A stretch of 64,000 nucleotides of DNA, taken from NCBI RefSeq assembly GCF_000227115.2, contig NC_016483.1:124001-188000 (forward strand). Reading direction: 5' to 3'. Below, piece after piece: positions 9,162 to 18,611 of the stretch (position 1 is its first letter; every line of letters begins with the position of its first letter). The notes under the pieces are model-generated. The model searched no databases, was not told the origin of the DNA, and saw nothing but the letters and a program-made list of their open reading frames with translations. A program made the position numbers and the translations under genes. The stretch is from Naumovozyma dairenensis CBS 421. Its lineage: Eukaryota; Ascomycota; Saccharomycetes; Saccharomycetales; Saccharomycetaceae.

Positions 9162-10682
9162 TCACTTCACTTCTATCTTAGAATCTATTATGTTTATCAG
9201 TTTGTCTTTATGACCCCATCTTTGTTCTAACCATCTCTCTAATTTTTTATCTTTCAATGGTAAAAGCGGTGCCATTTTACATTTGGATATTTGAACCATT
9301 ATTATAATGGGACCAATCTCTTCTACTGGGTCCGTTGGCGTCGTTTCTTCTTCCTTTATATGATTTTTAGTTTTAGTTTTTGTTGTTGTCTTTCCCATAT
9401 CTCTCTGTGGTTTCTTGGCCATTAATAAATCTAAGAAAGAGGGAACAATTTGTTGTAATTGATACCCTTTATGTATTTTCATGTTCCCCGTAGTATGATT
9501 ATGACCTTTACTAGTAATAATTGGTCTGTAATATACAATGGTCAAGTCATAAAAATAAGGATTTAATTTGAAATTGGACAAAGAAGTTCTATTGACTGGT
9601 TTGTTTTCCCTGGAGGAGGAGTCTTCGGGTCTCTTTTCAAATAACCCAGAATCACTTAGGATCATGGAAACCTGAGCTTCATTTTTCTTGCGATCATCTT
9701 TCTTTGTTGGCAACAAAATTTTATCGAATTTTTCGTTCAAATATTGTTTTGTCTCATTAAAGATATAATTATGTCTCATCTTCTTAATGTTTTGAACAAA
9801 CCCAAAACAATTTACAACAGTAATAAAATTTCTAAAACGAGGATACAGAACATTATAGAATTTAGTGACAAAAATATATTCCTGATTTAATTTCCTTTGA
9901 ACAAATCCAAGTTCAGTAGTCAGGATATTAATCTCAGGAAAAATGGCATATACTTGATTATTATTTGTCATTAAATGATCTTCAAATTCATCCTCTTTAA
10001 GGTAAGCATTTTCATCTTTAAGTACAATATTTTTCAAAAGTGAAATTTTAGGGAAATTAAATATTTTACCCCAAGAAATGAAATTCAAAATGGGAACAAT
10101 TGTTCTGTTTTCTTTCCATAGTTTATTAATAACTTCTCTCTTATTTGTATATCTTACTAAGCTTTCGTCTTGAATAAGATAATTTACCAGGGCGTAATCA
10201 TTTACAGATCGATGATTAGCAATCAATAGAGTAGATAATTGTTCCTCTCCATCAAATAATTCCAATGGTTCACTATCTTCAGTGAAAAAAATTTGGACAT
10301 TTTCATTGTTTTTAAAAAGTAATTCAACAACATATAATTGGAAACAAAGTTCTATTGTTTGTAATATTTTTTCAAAGAAGGGCAAAAGTTGCTCCATAAT
10401 GAAATTATCCCATTTATCCAATAAACATATTTTAAATTTACCTACAATCGGCACATTCTTGAAAAAATTTCTCTTGAACACTTTGACTCTTCTATAAATA
10501 GGACATGTGATAATGGATGTGATTATTCTTCTAGCTATTAAAACAATGGAATGAAGTAAAATATACGTCAATAGAATGAATATCCTTGACCCGAGATAAA
10601 CCCACTCCCAGAAACTCCGATTTGTTTCTGTACCAACAAAATGAACATGAAAAGATTCAATAATCCCTTTAACAGATATCAT
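9162..10682 (-). CDS. MUM3: Mum3-like acyltransferase-related protein
   Basis: The 506-residue protein fits Mum3, a meiosis/sporulation protein needed for the outer spore wall layers, with similarity to lysophospholipid acyltransferases. A hydrophobic segment at about 28-52 is followed by an acyltransferase-like block with the HX4D motif (NHRSVNDYA). The C-terminal third is basic and Lys/Thr-rich. It lies between BUD7 and a divergently transcribed TIM18, as S. cerevisiae YOR298W does. Catalytic activity is inferred from the motif only. Confidence 0.85.
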   Translation of the reverse strand: MISVKGIIESFHVHFVGTETNRSFWEWVYLGSRIFILLTYILLHSIVLIARRIITSIITCPIYRRVKVFKRNFFKNVPIVGKFKICLLDKWDNFIMEQLLPFFEKILQTIELCFQLYVVELLFKNNENVQIFFTEDSEPLELFDGEEQLSTLLIANHRSVNDYALVNYLIQDESLVRYTNKREVINKLWKENRTIVPILNFISWGKIFNFPKISLLKNIVLKDENAYLKEDEFEDHLMTNNNQVYAIFPEINILTTELGFVQRKLNQEYIFVTKFYNVLYPRFRNFITVVNCFGFVQNIKKMRHNYIFNETKQYLNEKFDKILLPTKKDDRKKNEAQVSMILSDSGLFEKRPEDSSSRENKPVNRTSLSNFKLNPYFYDLTIVYYRPIITSKGHNHTTGNMKIHKGYQLQQIVPSFLDLLMAKKPQRDMGKTTTKTKTKNHIKEEETTPTDPVEEIGPIIIMVQISKCKMAPLLPLKDKKLERWLEQRWGHKDKLINIIDSKIEVK

Positions 10683-10948
10683 TATTCTACACTTGGCCTT
10701 TTATACTCATGCTCTTCCCCTTATAATCCTTTTGTCTTGTTAAGAACAAATTTGTGACATTTACTTTTTTTATCAAACGTTAAAATAAAGTGACATACAT
10801 CTTATATTTTTCCACGCGCACTATATCTGATAGTAAGAACTGTGAATAATAAAAGAACCATCGATAGATATATCGATTACTCGAAAAGAAAGCGGACTTG
10901 GCACAAATCAAAGCTTTCATCTTTCGAAATACAGATATCTCTATTAGT

Positions 10949-11584
10949 ATGCTTCCACATAATTCAAACATATTTTTCAAAACGTCAAGATATGTCTCTA
11001 GATTCGCCGCAAGACAAATACATACCATTCAACCCATCAACTGTATACATTCAATCAAATACAGACAATTATCTCGATGTTATTCATCACAATTCCAAGA
11101 TAAAGAAATGGAAAAATATATAAAAACAGGGACACCATTAGCAGCTACTTCAATTGAACAAGATACTACAAAGCCATCATCGCTTCCCAAAACATTCACA
11201 TTACCTAAACCATCTCAAGTAGAAGGTTCCTATCATGAAGAATATGAAAAAATTGCCAAATATTCATTACTACCGTTATCATTGGTACCATTCGTTATTT
11301 CAATGGCAGGAGGCGTAGTTCCACCATTATTGGATACAGCTTTGGCAACCACATTTTTAATATATATTCAATATGGATTCACAAGTTGTATCATTGAATA
11401 TTTACCAAAGGAAAAGTTTCATAGGTGGCATAATGCTGCCAAGTATTTGTTATATTCATTTTCATCCTTGAGTCTTTATGGGATTTATCAATTAGAAACG
11501 GAGAATAATGGGTTGATTGACTTGATTTCAAAATTATGGCAGAATGACAATGATTCAAATTTATATATTTTCGGTCGAAATTGA
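10949..11584 (+). CDS. TIM18: Mitochondrial TIM22 translocase subunit Tim18
   Basis: Tim18 is a subunit of the TIM22 inner-membrane insertase for carrier proteins and is an Sdh4 (succinate dehydrogenase anchor) relative. From the ATG at 10949 the protein has 211 residues. The N-terminus is basic and rich in Arg, Ser and hydroxylated residues, as expected of a presequence. The conserved core runs from YHEEYEKIAKYSLLPLSLVPF to the C-terminal LYIFGRN, with hydrophobic segments that fit three membrane passes. An in-frame ATG at 10898 would add 17 residues and is possible. It is divergent from MUM3 across a 266-base promoter. The C-terminus favours Tim18 over Sdh4. Confidence 0.9.
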   Translation: MLPHNSNIFFKTSRYVSRFAARQIHTIQPINCIHSIKYRQLSRCYSSQFQDKEMEKYIKTGTPLAATSIEQDTTKPSSLPKTFTLPKPSQVEGSYHEEYEKIAKYSLLPLSLVPFVISMAGGVVPPLLDTALATTFLIYIQYGFTSCIIEYLPKEKFHRWHNAAKYLLYSFSSLSLYGIYQLETENNGLIDLISKLWQNDNDSNLYIFGRN

Positions 11585-12516
11585 TTGATAGAATATCTTT
11601 ATACATGTATATATATGCTTAATCAACCTGTGGATTAGAGAGATATATAATTAAGTAAAGACATGTTTGGAAGAAATATGTGAGATAAAATTATGTTTCT
11701 CGAATCATAAGTAGATTTATCGACTCGCGGATGGGAGCGTATTAACTGAATACCAGTTGTAATGCTATCTTATATAGCAAGGAATATGATAAAGTGTTTT
11801 ACCCGATATGTGATGCCTAGAGCTTAACTTTCTCTTGAAGAACAACTATACTTAATGATAACTTCGCAGCTCAACCTATTAATAGACAGCCCTGAACTAT
11901 CATTAAGAAGTAAATTACAGTTAATAGAAAATTCCCAACTTGTATACTAGTGGACTTCAATAACACATTCGACGGTGTTATGTGACACGATTTGGTATTC
12001 ATATTAAGTTCCAACCGACCTTTCCAGAAAGTCATTTCTTGTTTACTTTTGGATCACTAATGCTATAAAACAGAATTTTTCTCAATGATTTTGTTAGAAA
12101 GACAAATCTTATGAAAAGTAAACAAATAATATATGTTTCTAAGGAATACTTTCCTAAACCTCTAAAAATCTAGTTATTCATAAAATATCAAAAATTCATT
12201 AATATTAGCAAATCTGTATTTAAAGATATATAAAAATCTAGGTCAAAAAACACTTCAAGATGAAAGATAATTGTGCTGATGATGGATTACAGCTAGAAGG
12301 ATCAGTACTGTTGCTTTAATTGTTGGTTCATGAGTTTGATTGTCTTCCGTCTCTTTCTAACCACCCAGGAGTAATGTAATGTTCTCTCTTTCTAGTATAT
12401 TTTTCGCCCCATACATATGTTGGCACTGGAGTTCATGAGCTTGAATACCAGTTTGATTTGTAGTAGCATATTCACTCACACAAAAATAATGCACATATAT
12501 TATCATTGCATGGATA
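11585..12516. other. Gene-free interval between TIM18 and RNH1 3' ends
   Basis: About 930 bases between two convergent genes. I see no supportable ORF or RNA. One Reb1-type site (TTACCCG, 11799-11805) is present, which in a convergent interval could act as a roadblock terminator; that role is a guess. Confidence 0.4.
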
Positions 12517-13578
12517 TCAGTCCATAGATGCCCCTCTTCTTGCCAGTTCATCGGCCATTTCGTTCCCATAATGTCCAGCATGGCCTTTTACCCACTCAAT
12601 CTTAAAGTTCCCTTTATTGGCAAAGAAATCAGCATTGATTTCATAATATTTCTTCACACAAGTGAAGTATGCCAATAATGGTACAATCAAATCATGGTTC
12701 GGTAAAATATGTATCTTATCAATTGAGTACGTCATATATCTGTCATTCAATAACTTCGCAACATATTCAGAATCTGTTATGATTTGAAAATTCAGTTTAT
12801 TAGGCGATGTACTCAGGATTTTCCAAATAGCCTTCAATGCCTCAGAGACAGCTTGTATTTCACCTCTATTATTGGTTTGAGCACCTATTCTTAATCTATC
12901 CGAAATGTTAAGCGAAGGCTGGGTCTCAAAAAACACACCATAACCAGCACGAGCACCATATTTCCCATTCCCTAATGAAGAACCGTCACAATAGACGTTA
13001 CATTTGGAAGTATAGAAAGCAGTATTGAATGGATTTAGCTTATATATAGTCTGAAATTCCAGGGAACGGACCCCCATCAAGTCATAGTCTAAAGAAGGAT
13101 TCGATACACCATTGATAAAGTTTTCTGCATCCTCTAGAGAATCAAAACTTTTGAATGACAGACCTTTTTGACGATAAATATAACTTTTACATTCAGGCCA
13201 ACTCCTGAAAATCATACTTTGAACAGTTGGGTTCCCACTTTTTACTGCGTAAAATTTAGTATGTTTCACAATCCTTTCAGCAGCATCTCTTGGTAGGTGT
13301 GACGGTAGACTATGTTGTTTCCTAATGCCTACATCCGGAGCCCTGGCATTATTCATCCTATTCTTAATCTTAGAGTTATTATTTTCATTGCGAAGGCCTC
13401 GATTGTTCGAGTTGTTTGAGCTAGTCCCATGCGCAAAATTTTTGGCCTCTTCGAAACTATTAAACTTCTTGAAAATAGCTCCTTTGTAACCTTTTACCTG
13501 TTGTTCGCAATCGTGCCAACTGTAAAATACGCCACGTTGGAATCCCTGGTTAACACCGTAAAATGCTCTTGGTCCCAT
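12517..13578 (-). CDS. RNH1: Ribonuclease H1
   Basis: The enzyme degrades the RNA strand of RNA-DNA hybrids. The start is set at the ATG at 13578 because the first hybrid-binding domain begins there (AFYGVNQGF...FKKFNSFEEAKNF). A second hybrid-binding domain follows near residues 105-150 (KFYAVKSGN...FKSFDSLEDAENF). The C-terminal RNase H fold shows the four acidic catalytic positions: D in VYCDGSS, E in NRGEIQA, D in ITDSEY, and D in NEMADELARRGA. Two hybrid-binding domains are typical of yeast Rnh1. An in-frame upstream ATG would add 13 residues. The S. cerevisiae homologue is YMR234W, so this gene comes from the other duplicated track. Confidence 0.95.
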   Translation of the reverse strand: MGPRAFYGVNQGFQRGVFYSWHDCEQQVKGYKGAIFKKFNSFEEAKNFAHGTSSNNSNNRGLRNENNNSKIKNRMNNARAPDVGIRKQHSLPSHLPRDAAERIVKHTKFYAVKSGNPTVQSMIFRSWPECKSYIYRQKGLSFKSFDSLEDAENFINGVSNPSLDYDLMGVRSLEFQTIYKLNPFNTAFYTSKCNVYCDGSSLGNGKYGARAGYGVFFETQPSLNISDRLRIGAQTNNRGEIQAVSEALKAIWKILSTSPNKLNFQIITDSEYVAKLLNDRYMTYSIDKIHILPNHDLIVPLLAYFTCVKKYYEINADFFANKGNFKIEWVKGHAGHYGNEMADELARRGASMD

Positions 13579-13888
13579 TTTCGTTACAATTACTCGGAGA
13601 ACACCCTGTTGACACACCGAATAAATCCTGTTTCTAATCGTAGTTATAAAAAATGATTGGAAATTTGTTTAATTATGGATAGTGGTAACTCTCTAATTAG
13701 CACATTCATTACCAATCATTCTAGACGTTTATTTGATAATATTCATATGGGAACGGAGACAAATCAAAAGAAGTTAAGTCTCACCTTTAAACGTCGAGAT
13801 GGGTTCAAATTCCTTAAAGAAAAAAAAATCCGTGCAAAATTCTGCTGGTCATCAGGGACTAAATCATTTCCAAAAAATAAAAGAAAGA
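13579..13888. promoter_or_regulatory. RNH1 upstream region
   Basis: 310 bases between the RNH1 start and tRNA-Asp. It should contain the RNH1 promoter. A plus-strand ORF reads through it into the tRNA gene and is not a real gene. Confidence 0.4.
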
Positions 13889-13960
13889 TCCGTGATAGTT
13901 TAATGGTCAGAATGGGCGCTTGTCGCGTGCCAGATCGGGGTTCAATTCCCCGTCGCGGAG
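13889..13960 (+). tRNA. tRNA-Asp (anticodon GUC)
   Basis: A 72-base intronless tRNA with acceptor TCCGTGA/TCGCGGA, anticodon loop CTTGTCGC carrying GTC, and T arm CGGGGTTCAATTCCCCG. It is essentially the yeast tRNA-Asp sequence. A run of T residues follows as a Pol III terminator. Confidence 0.97.
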
Positions 13961-14392
13961 ATTTTTTTAATTTTACAATTATTTAATAATTATGAGTTGA
14001 AGTTTAATGAAGTCTCTCTTTTTCAAATATCATGATGAATCCCATGGGGTGTTTGTCATCGCTTAATATTCTGTAAGTAAACTCTTCTGCAAACTTTCGG
14101 TACAGCTACGCTTTAATATCATAAGTATGAGGACAATTTGGACCCATACCTGAGGGTTAGAGGTAAAATTGCCAGTTTAATAGTGGAAAAATAATGGTTT
14201 CCCCTTTTATTTTACCAAAGTCTTGGATTTTAGGAGATGGAATTGGTTTACTTTCTTTAATTAGAAATTATAAGTTAAAATGTCTCTTTTTATTTGTATG
14301 CATACATGCTATAAATATGTTTATAAGTATATTAACTACTCAGAGATAAGTTGAGTGGACAGTAAACTTGCTGTGCATTCGCAACTTATTGA
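13961..14392. other. Intergenic region after tRNA-Asp
   Basis: 432 bases between the tRNA terminator and the stop of the Munc13-like gene. Nothing recognisable is seen; no long terminal repeat is evident beside this tRNA. Confidence 0.4.
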
Positions 14393-17300
14393 TCATTTGA
14401 CGATCTTTCCTTGAATCGCAGCGTCAAGTTTCATTTGTAAAGAAAGTTGCTTCTTTTCCTTTATTTGCTGTTTGACACATTTATGGACATAGTCTGATTC
14501 TCCCTTTGTAATTAAAATCCTGAGAACAATCTTTAAGGCCTCTACAGACTGTTCCAGTGGATCTACTTGCTCTTTTTGTATCTCCTCTCGTATCTGTTGT
14601 CTCTTTAGTTTCGTTGCATTTGCCATGATGGTCTTTTGGCGTTCGACCGTTGTCCCTATCCTTTTTACGGAAGTACCATAATTTTTGTTGGAATATATAA
14701 GCTTTAAGTGTTTCACATAGTCAGTCATCAAGTCATTTGTTGCTGCTTTAAGATCGCGGACAGACATCTCATAAAAATGTGGTATTTTTTTAAGATTTTG
14801 ATAGTAAGCATTTTCAACTTCTGTCATGGGTAGACCTTGCCCATCATTATGGAAAAACTCTATTCCAAGATTACTTAGCCACATAAAGATAGTAGCCTGT
14901 TCTAGCGGAGTTAATGGCCTTCCGTAACCTACAATGTCGAGTGTGGACGAGTTCCATATGGAACTTCTTGCAGATCGTAATCTATGCTTGTGATCTGAAC
15001 TGGATAAAGATGGGAGCAGCAAAATATCAGCGGTTGTCAAGATTTCTGACCAAGCTTTAGACATTATAGCAAGTAGTAAGGTCTCTGAGAGTTGTGATGA
15101 CAATATACCTAAATTAGCATTCAAATAATCAAATAAAGGTAATAACGCGTCGCCAATCTTGGATTCCGTGGCACCTTCCTGTCCACTATTCCCATGTAAT
15201 TTCATTAGATTTTCTCTCGACAAGGAATACTTTATAAAAGGAGAAAATTTACTAACCATTAATTCAATTATTCTGTCACTTGTTCTACTTAACGTTCTGT
15301 ATGCTTTACCCAACGAAAATGTGGCATCCATTTTTTCTGTTTCGAGAGATATCTGCAAAGATAAAGTCCCTTGTTGGTCTAAGTTTAGTTCTACAGCATT
15401 TGGGTAACCATCATCCAAAAACTTTTTTTTACTTAATATTAACTGTGCCTTACCACAAATTTCATCGCCTCCGACTGATTTGAACTTACTTGTAGGATGA
15501 TGCCATACTGTCAAAAGGAGTTCACGCTTTTCGTTATACGGTACCATTAATTCGACTTCTTCATCCCAAATTGGATTAGTTGTTTTAGAAATTATCTTGG
15601 TACAGCTGATTTCTTTTCTTTGTTTCATATCTTGTAACGATAACATTGCGTTTGATAGGCCTGACTTACTAAATCCTTTGATATCCTTGGCCTCTATAAT
15701 TCGAATCGTATAGAGATGATGCAGCTTTTTTACTTGTTCATTAGCTATTTCCTTTAAGTCTTTGTGATTTTTCTCGTAGTGATTAATGAATTTTGTAATT
15801 TTTTCAGGTTGAACTCTGTCTTCAAGATCATTGAGATTTGATTTCATTTTTTCTATGTTGTTTAAAATAATACATGTTCGTATTTTATATTCATACGGGT
15901 CTGGAACTGGCGCATATTCCTTTTTATTAATGGCATTTTTCATCCCGTTAAATGACCATATATTGAATTTTCTACTAGCCTTGTCTTCTTCTAATTGAGT
16001 AGATATAGTATTTCTAGCTTCATTACTTGTACTTTTTGACTCTACACTATTAAGATCTACTTGAATCAAACGCAGTACATTTTCAGTATACACGTATAAA
16101 CCATCAGAAAATGATTTCAGAAGCATTGTCAATATTTTAGAAATTTGATACTCATTCCCCCACTCGAAATTCAAGAACATTGAAAGCGACTCGTTGAGCA
16201 TCTTGAAGATATCAACGACTGAATAACTGTAGCGTATTTCAGCATTAATTGGTTCCCACTTTTCCTTTTGCAAGGATGAAGTAATTACCTCCAGAAATTT
16301 CGAGCATGTTGTACCACAAAGCTCCACTAAGTATTTTTCAAAATATCTTTCTATACTATTCAGTTTTTTAGTTATCCCAAAATCTTGATATAACCCGATT
16401 AGGTCTTTCACTGAGCTATAGAATGAAAGAGCGTCAGTGGGTCCGTATTTCTTCATCTTAATTTTCTTGGTCTGTTTTTCAACCTGTTGGACCATGGATC
16501 CTACATCGACTACAATTGCTTGTACTAATACTTTCGTTACCTCTTCCGGAATATGGATCCCACCCAATAATTCAAAATGCTCTTTTTTATAACCAGTATA
16601 TATGGACTTAATTTTAAGGTATATATCTTCAGCCACATTCTGTAAATGCTGAAATTCGATATCAGGACCTTTTGGAACTTTCTCTAATAGAGAAAAATAA
16701 AATTGTGTAGATGCTTCGTGAACCGTTTTCTTCAATTTTTTTGACCATAGCCTTTTAATGTCACCACACTCTTCACAAAGTATATCCATCGTATTGCCTA
16801 GTTTTGCATTATTGCAGTAAAATACCCAAGGAATCGAGTAATCAACCCTCTTTTCGGAACACAATCTTTTGAATGCGTCATTTATGGAATTGATACATTG
16901 ATCCATCGTGTAATAATAATTAATTAACCATTGCTCCTTATCAATCCTATTCCAATACCGGACATCATAACTTGCAGCATTTAAAAATTTACCAAATATC
17001 ACATTATACAAATTAGGCGTTAACTCCAAATTGAAAAATTCATTATTCAAACGGCTGAGATTGGCTGCCGTATAGTATAGAGTAGAAATTGTGGTTTCAA
17101 AATCGATCCTCCAATATTTCGCACATTTATTCATGAAAAACGATGCTGAATGTGACAATGCAAGTGAGCTCGGGTCTGTTTTAGATTCCAAGTTCAGTAT
17201 TAAACAAAGCAAATAGACAAAACTTTCTCGTGGTCGGTTTGGAATTATTCGTAAAGGGATGTTTATATCCAAGGTAACGCTCTTGCCACCATATGTCTGA

Positions 17301-18256
17301 AGTAAGGATGTTAGTTCCCCAAACTCATAGTTGTACCATAATTTAAACTGTTGACTCGTTTCGAAATCAGAAGATTTCATGGGACCTTTATCCTTTTTTA
17401 TTTGGTCTAAGAGAAGTTTCAAATCATGGCAATATACATCGTCTTTAACAGTTGGAACTAATTTTATTATATCCTGTTGTAAAACTAAAGGATCTGCACC
17501 AAATAATTTTTGGAAGTAAGTGGCATGTGTGATGTTATCCAAAACGAAGTCTGGGCTAATTACTGCCATATTTTTTAGAGAAGGTGGATATGGTGGCTTT
17601 ATTCTAAAAGACTTCGATTTTCCAATGGTTTGGTCATATGTTTTTAGCCTGGAAACAATACCGGGTGATGAATTTGGTGGAAGCATTGTTATAAGTTTCC
17701 CAATAAAATATTTAGTGTGGGATTCAATGATTTGTGGAATATTCTTCACATTCTGCTTCGAAACTACATTAGCTGAAGTCTTGGTGAAATATCCTATAAT
17801 TTCCTCTAATGTCATGGAAGGAAGCCTAATATTCATTGCAGGATCCATATACAAATCATTGTAAAATTTAGATAAACTTCCTCTCAGTAGGATGTCCTGT
17901 ATATCATTCCCTGATTTTCTCATAATGACAGATCGTAAATAGCTTTCTAATTTTGGAGTTATCGAACGAACGATGGCTTGCTCGTCAATAACTGTATTTT
18001 GGACATTTAGATCAGTTTGAATGAAAGAAAGCCTATTATTTCTCATGCTATTCAACTCTGGCGTTCGTGTTTCTCTAAGAACACCTGTTTGCACAAATTC
18101 CTTTGCAAATCGTGGTTCATGGATATATTCAAAAAGAAGAATTTTCAACACATCCCAGTACACATCATTCCGTTGGACGTCAGGTCGAAGTGATGATAAG
18201 TCTCTGAAGTTGATATTCGATAAAATCGAAGAAGAAGATGAACTGATACGCTGCAT
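14393..18256 (-). CDS. YOR296W: Munc13/UNC-13-like protein with C2 domain (YOR296W homologue)
   Basis: At 1287 residues it matches the length of S. cerevisiae YOR296W (about 1289), an uncharacterised protein related to Munc13 family secretory factors. The central C2 domain (about 845-965) begins LYTIRIIEAKDIKGFSKSG and includes TNPIWDEEVEL. MUN/MHD-type helical sequence surrounds it (for example EQATIFMWLSNLGIEFFHNDGQGLP near 1120-1150). The N-terminal 800 residues are helical with no motif I can name. Vesicle priming or tethering is the family role and has not been shown for this protein. A perfect Ume6-type URS1 site lies about 200 bases upstream. Confidence 0.88.
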   Translation of the reverse strand: MQRISSSSSSILSNINFRDLSSLRPDVQRNDVYWDVLKILLFEYIHEPRFAKEFVQTGVLRETRTPELNSMRNNRLSFIQTDLNVQNTVIDEQAIVRSITPKLESYLRSVIMRKSGNDIQDILLRGSLSKFYNDLYMDPAMNIRLPSMTLEEIIGYFTKTSANVVSKQNVKNIPQIIESHTKYFIGKLITMLPPNSSPGIVSRLKTYDQTIGKSKSFRIKPPYPPSLKNMAVISPDFVLDNITHATYFQKLFGADPLVLQQDIIKLVPTVKDDVYCHDLKLLLDQIKKDKGPMKSSDFETSQQFKLWYNYEFGELTSLLQTYGGKSVTLDINIPLRIIPNRPRESFVYLLCLILNLESKTDPSSLALSHSASFFMNKCAKYWRIDFETTISTLYYTAANLSRLNNEFFNLELTPNLYNVIFGKFLNAASYDVRYWNRIDKEQWLINYYYTMDQCINSINDAFKRLCSEKRVDYSIPWVFYCNNAKLGNTMDILCEECGDIKRLWSKKLKKTVHEASTQFYFSLLEKVPKGPDIEFQHLQNVAEDIYLKIKSIYTGYKKEHFELLGGIHIPEEVTKVLVQAIVVDVGSMVQQVEKQTKKIKMKKYGPTDALSFYSSVKDLIGLYQDFGITKKLNSIERYFEKYLVELCGTTCSKFLEVITSSLQKEKWEPINAEIRYSYSVVDIFKMLNESLSMFLNFEWGNEYQISKILTMLLKSFSDGLYVYTENVLRLIQVDLNSVESKSTSNEARNTISTQLEEDKASRKFNIWSFNGMKNAINKKEYAPVPDPYEYKIRTCIILNNIEKMKSNLNDLEDRVQPEKITKFINHYEKNHKDLKEIANEQVKKLHHLYTIRIIEAKDIKGFSKSGLSNAMLSLQDMKQRKEISCTKIISKTTNPIWDEEVELMVPYNEKRELLLTVWHHPTSKFKSVGGDEICGKAQLILSKKKFLDDGYPNAVELNLDQQGTLSLQISLETEKMDATFSLGKAYRTLSRTSDRIIELMVSKFSPFIKYSLSRENLMKLHGNSGQEGATESKIGDALLPLFDYLNANLGILSSQLSETLLLAIMSKAWSEILTTADILLLPSLSSSDHKHRLRSARSSIWNSSTLDIVGYGRPLTPLEQATIFMWLSNLGIEFFHNDGQGLPMTEVENAYYQNLKKIPHFYEMSVRDLKAATNDLMTDYVKHLKLIYSNKNYGTSVKRIGTTVERQKTIMANATKLKRQQIREEIQKEQVDPLEQSVEALKIVLRILITKGESDYVHKCVKQQIKEKKQLSLQMKLDAAIQGKIVK

Positions 18257-18611
18257 ATGGTACCACTATTAGATCAACATATACAACACTGAATAACTCA
18301 GCTCTTCTTTATTCCGCTAAGGATAACAGTCATGTTCTCTTTGCAGAACTCTTGATGGTTGTAGATTGTTTTGCTAATGTCTACTTAACAATGATCAATG
18401 TTACGTAAATCCGTCAATGCGAAGAATACAAATTTTTTTGGAGAGGTCGTTCGGCGGCTAACTAATACCTAATTAGAGTTTAATCAAATCCACGTAATAT
18501 ACATTCAATGTACTATTAAGAGTTGACGAATGCTTAAATAATAAATCGTATAAAGTCGTGATATATATCCATAAATATTGTTTGGTAGATATATGTGTAG
18601 GCCTTTGTGGC
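18257..18611. promoter_or_regulatory. YOR296W upstream region
   Basis: 355 bases between the YOR296W start and the SWIB-gene stop. It carries the URS1 site listed separately, and a minus-strand ORF that overlaps it is judged spurious. Confidence 0.45.
18451..18460 (+). promoter_or_regulatory. URS1-type site (Ume6)
   Basis: TCGGCGGCTA is an exact match to the yeast URS1 consensus (reverse TAGCCGCCGA). It lies 195-204 bases upstream of the Munc13-like gene. Ume6 represses early meiotic genes through this site in vegetative cells. Function here is inferred. Confidence 0.6.

Noticed and set aside
13657..13986. 109-codon ORF
   Set aside because: It reads through the tRNA-Asp gene.
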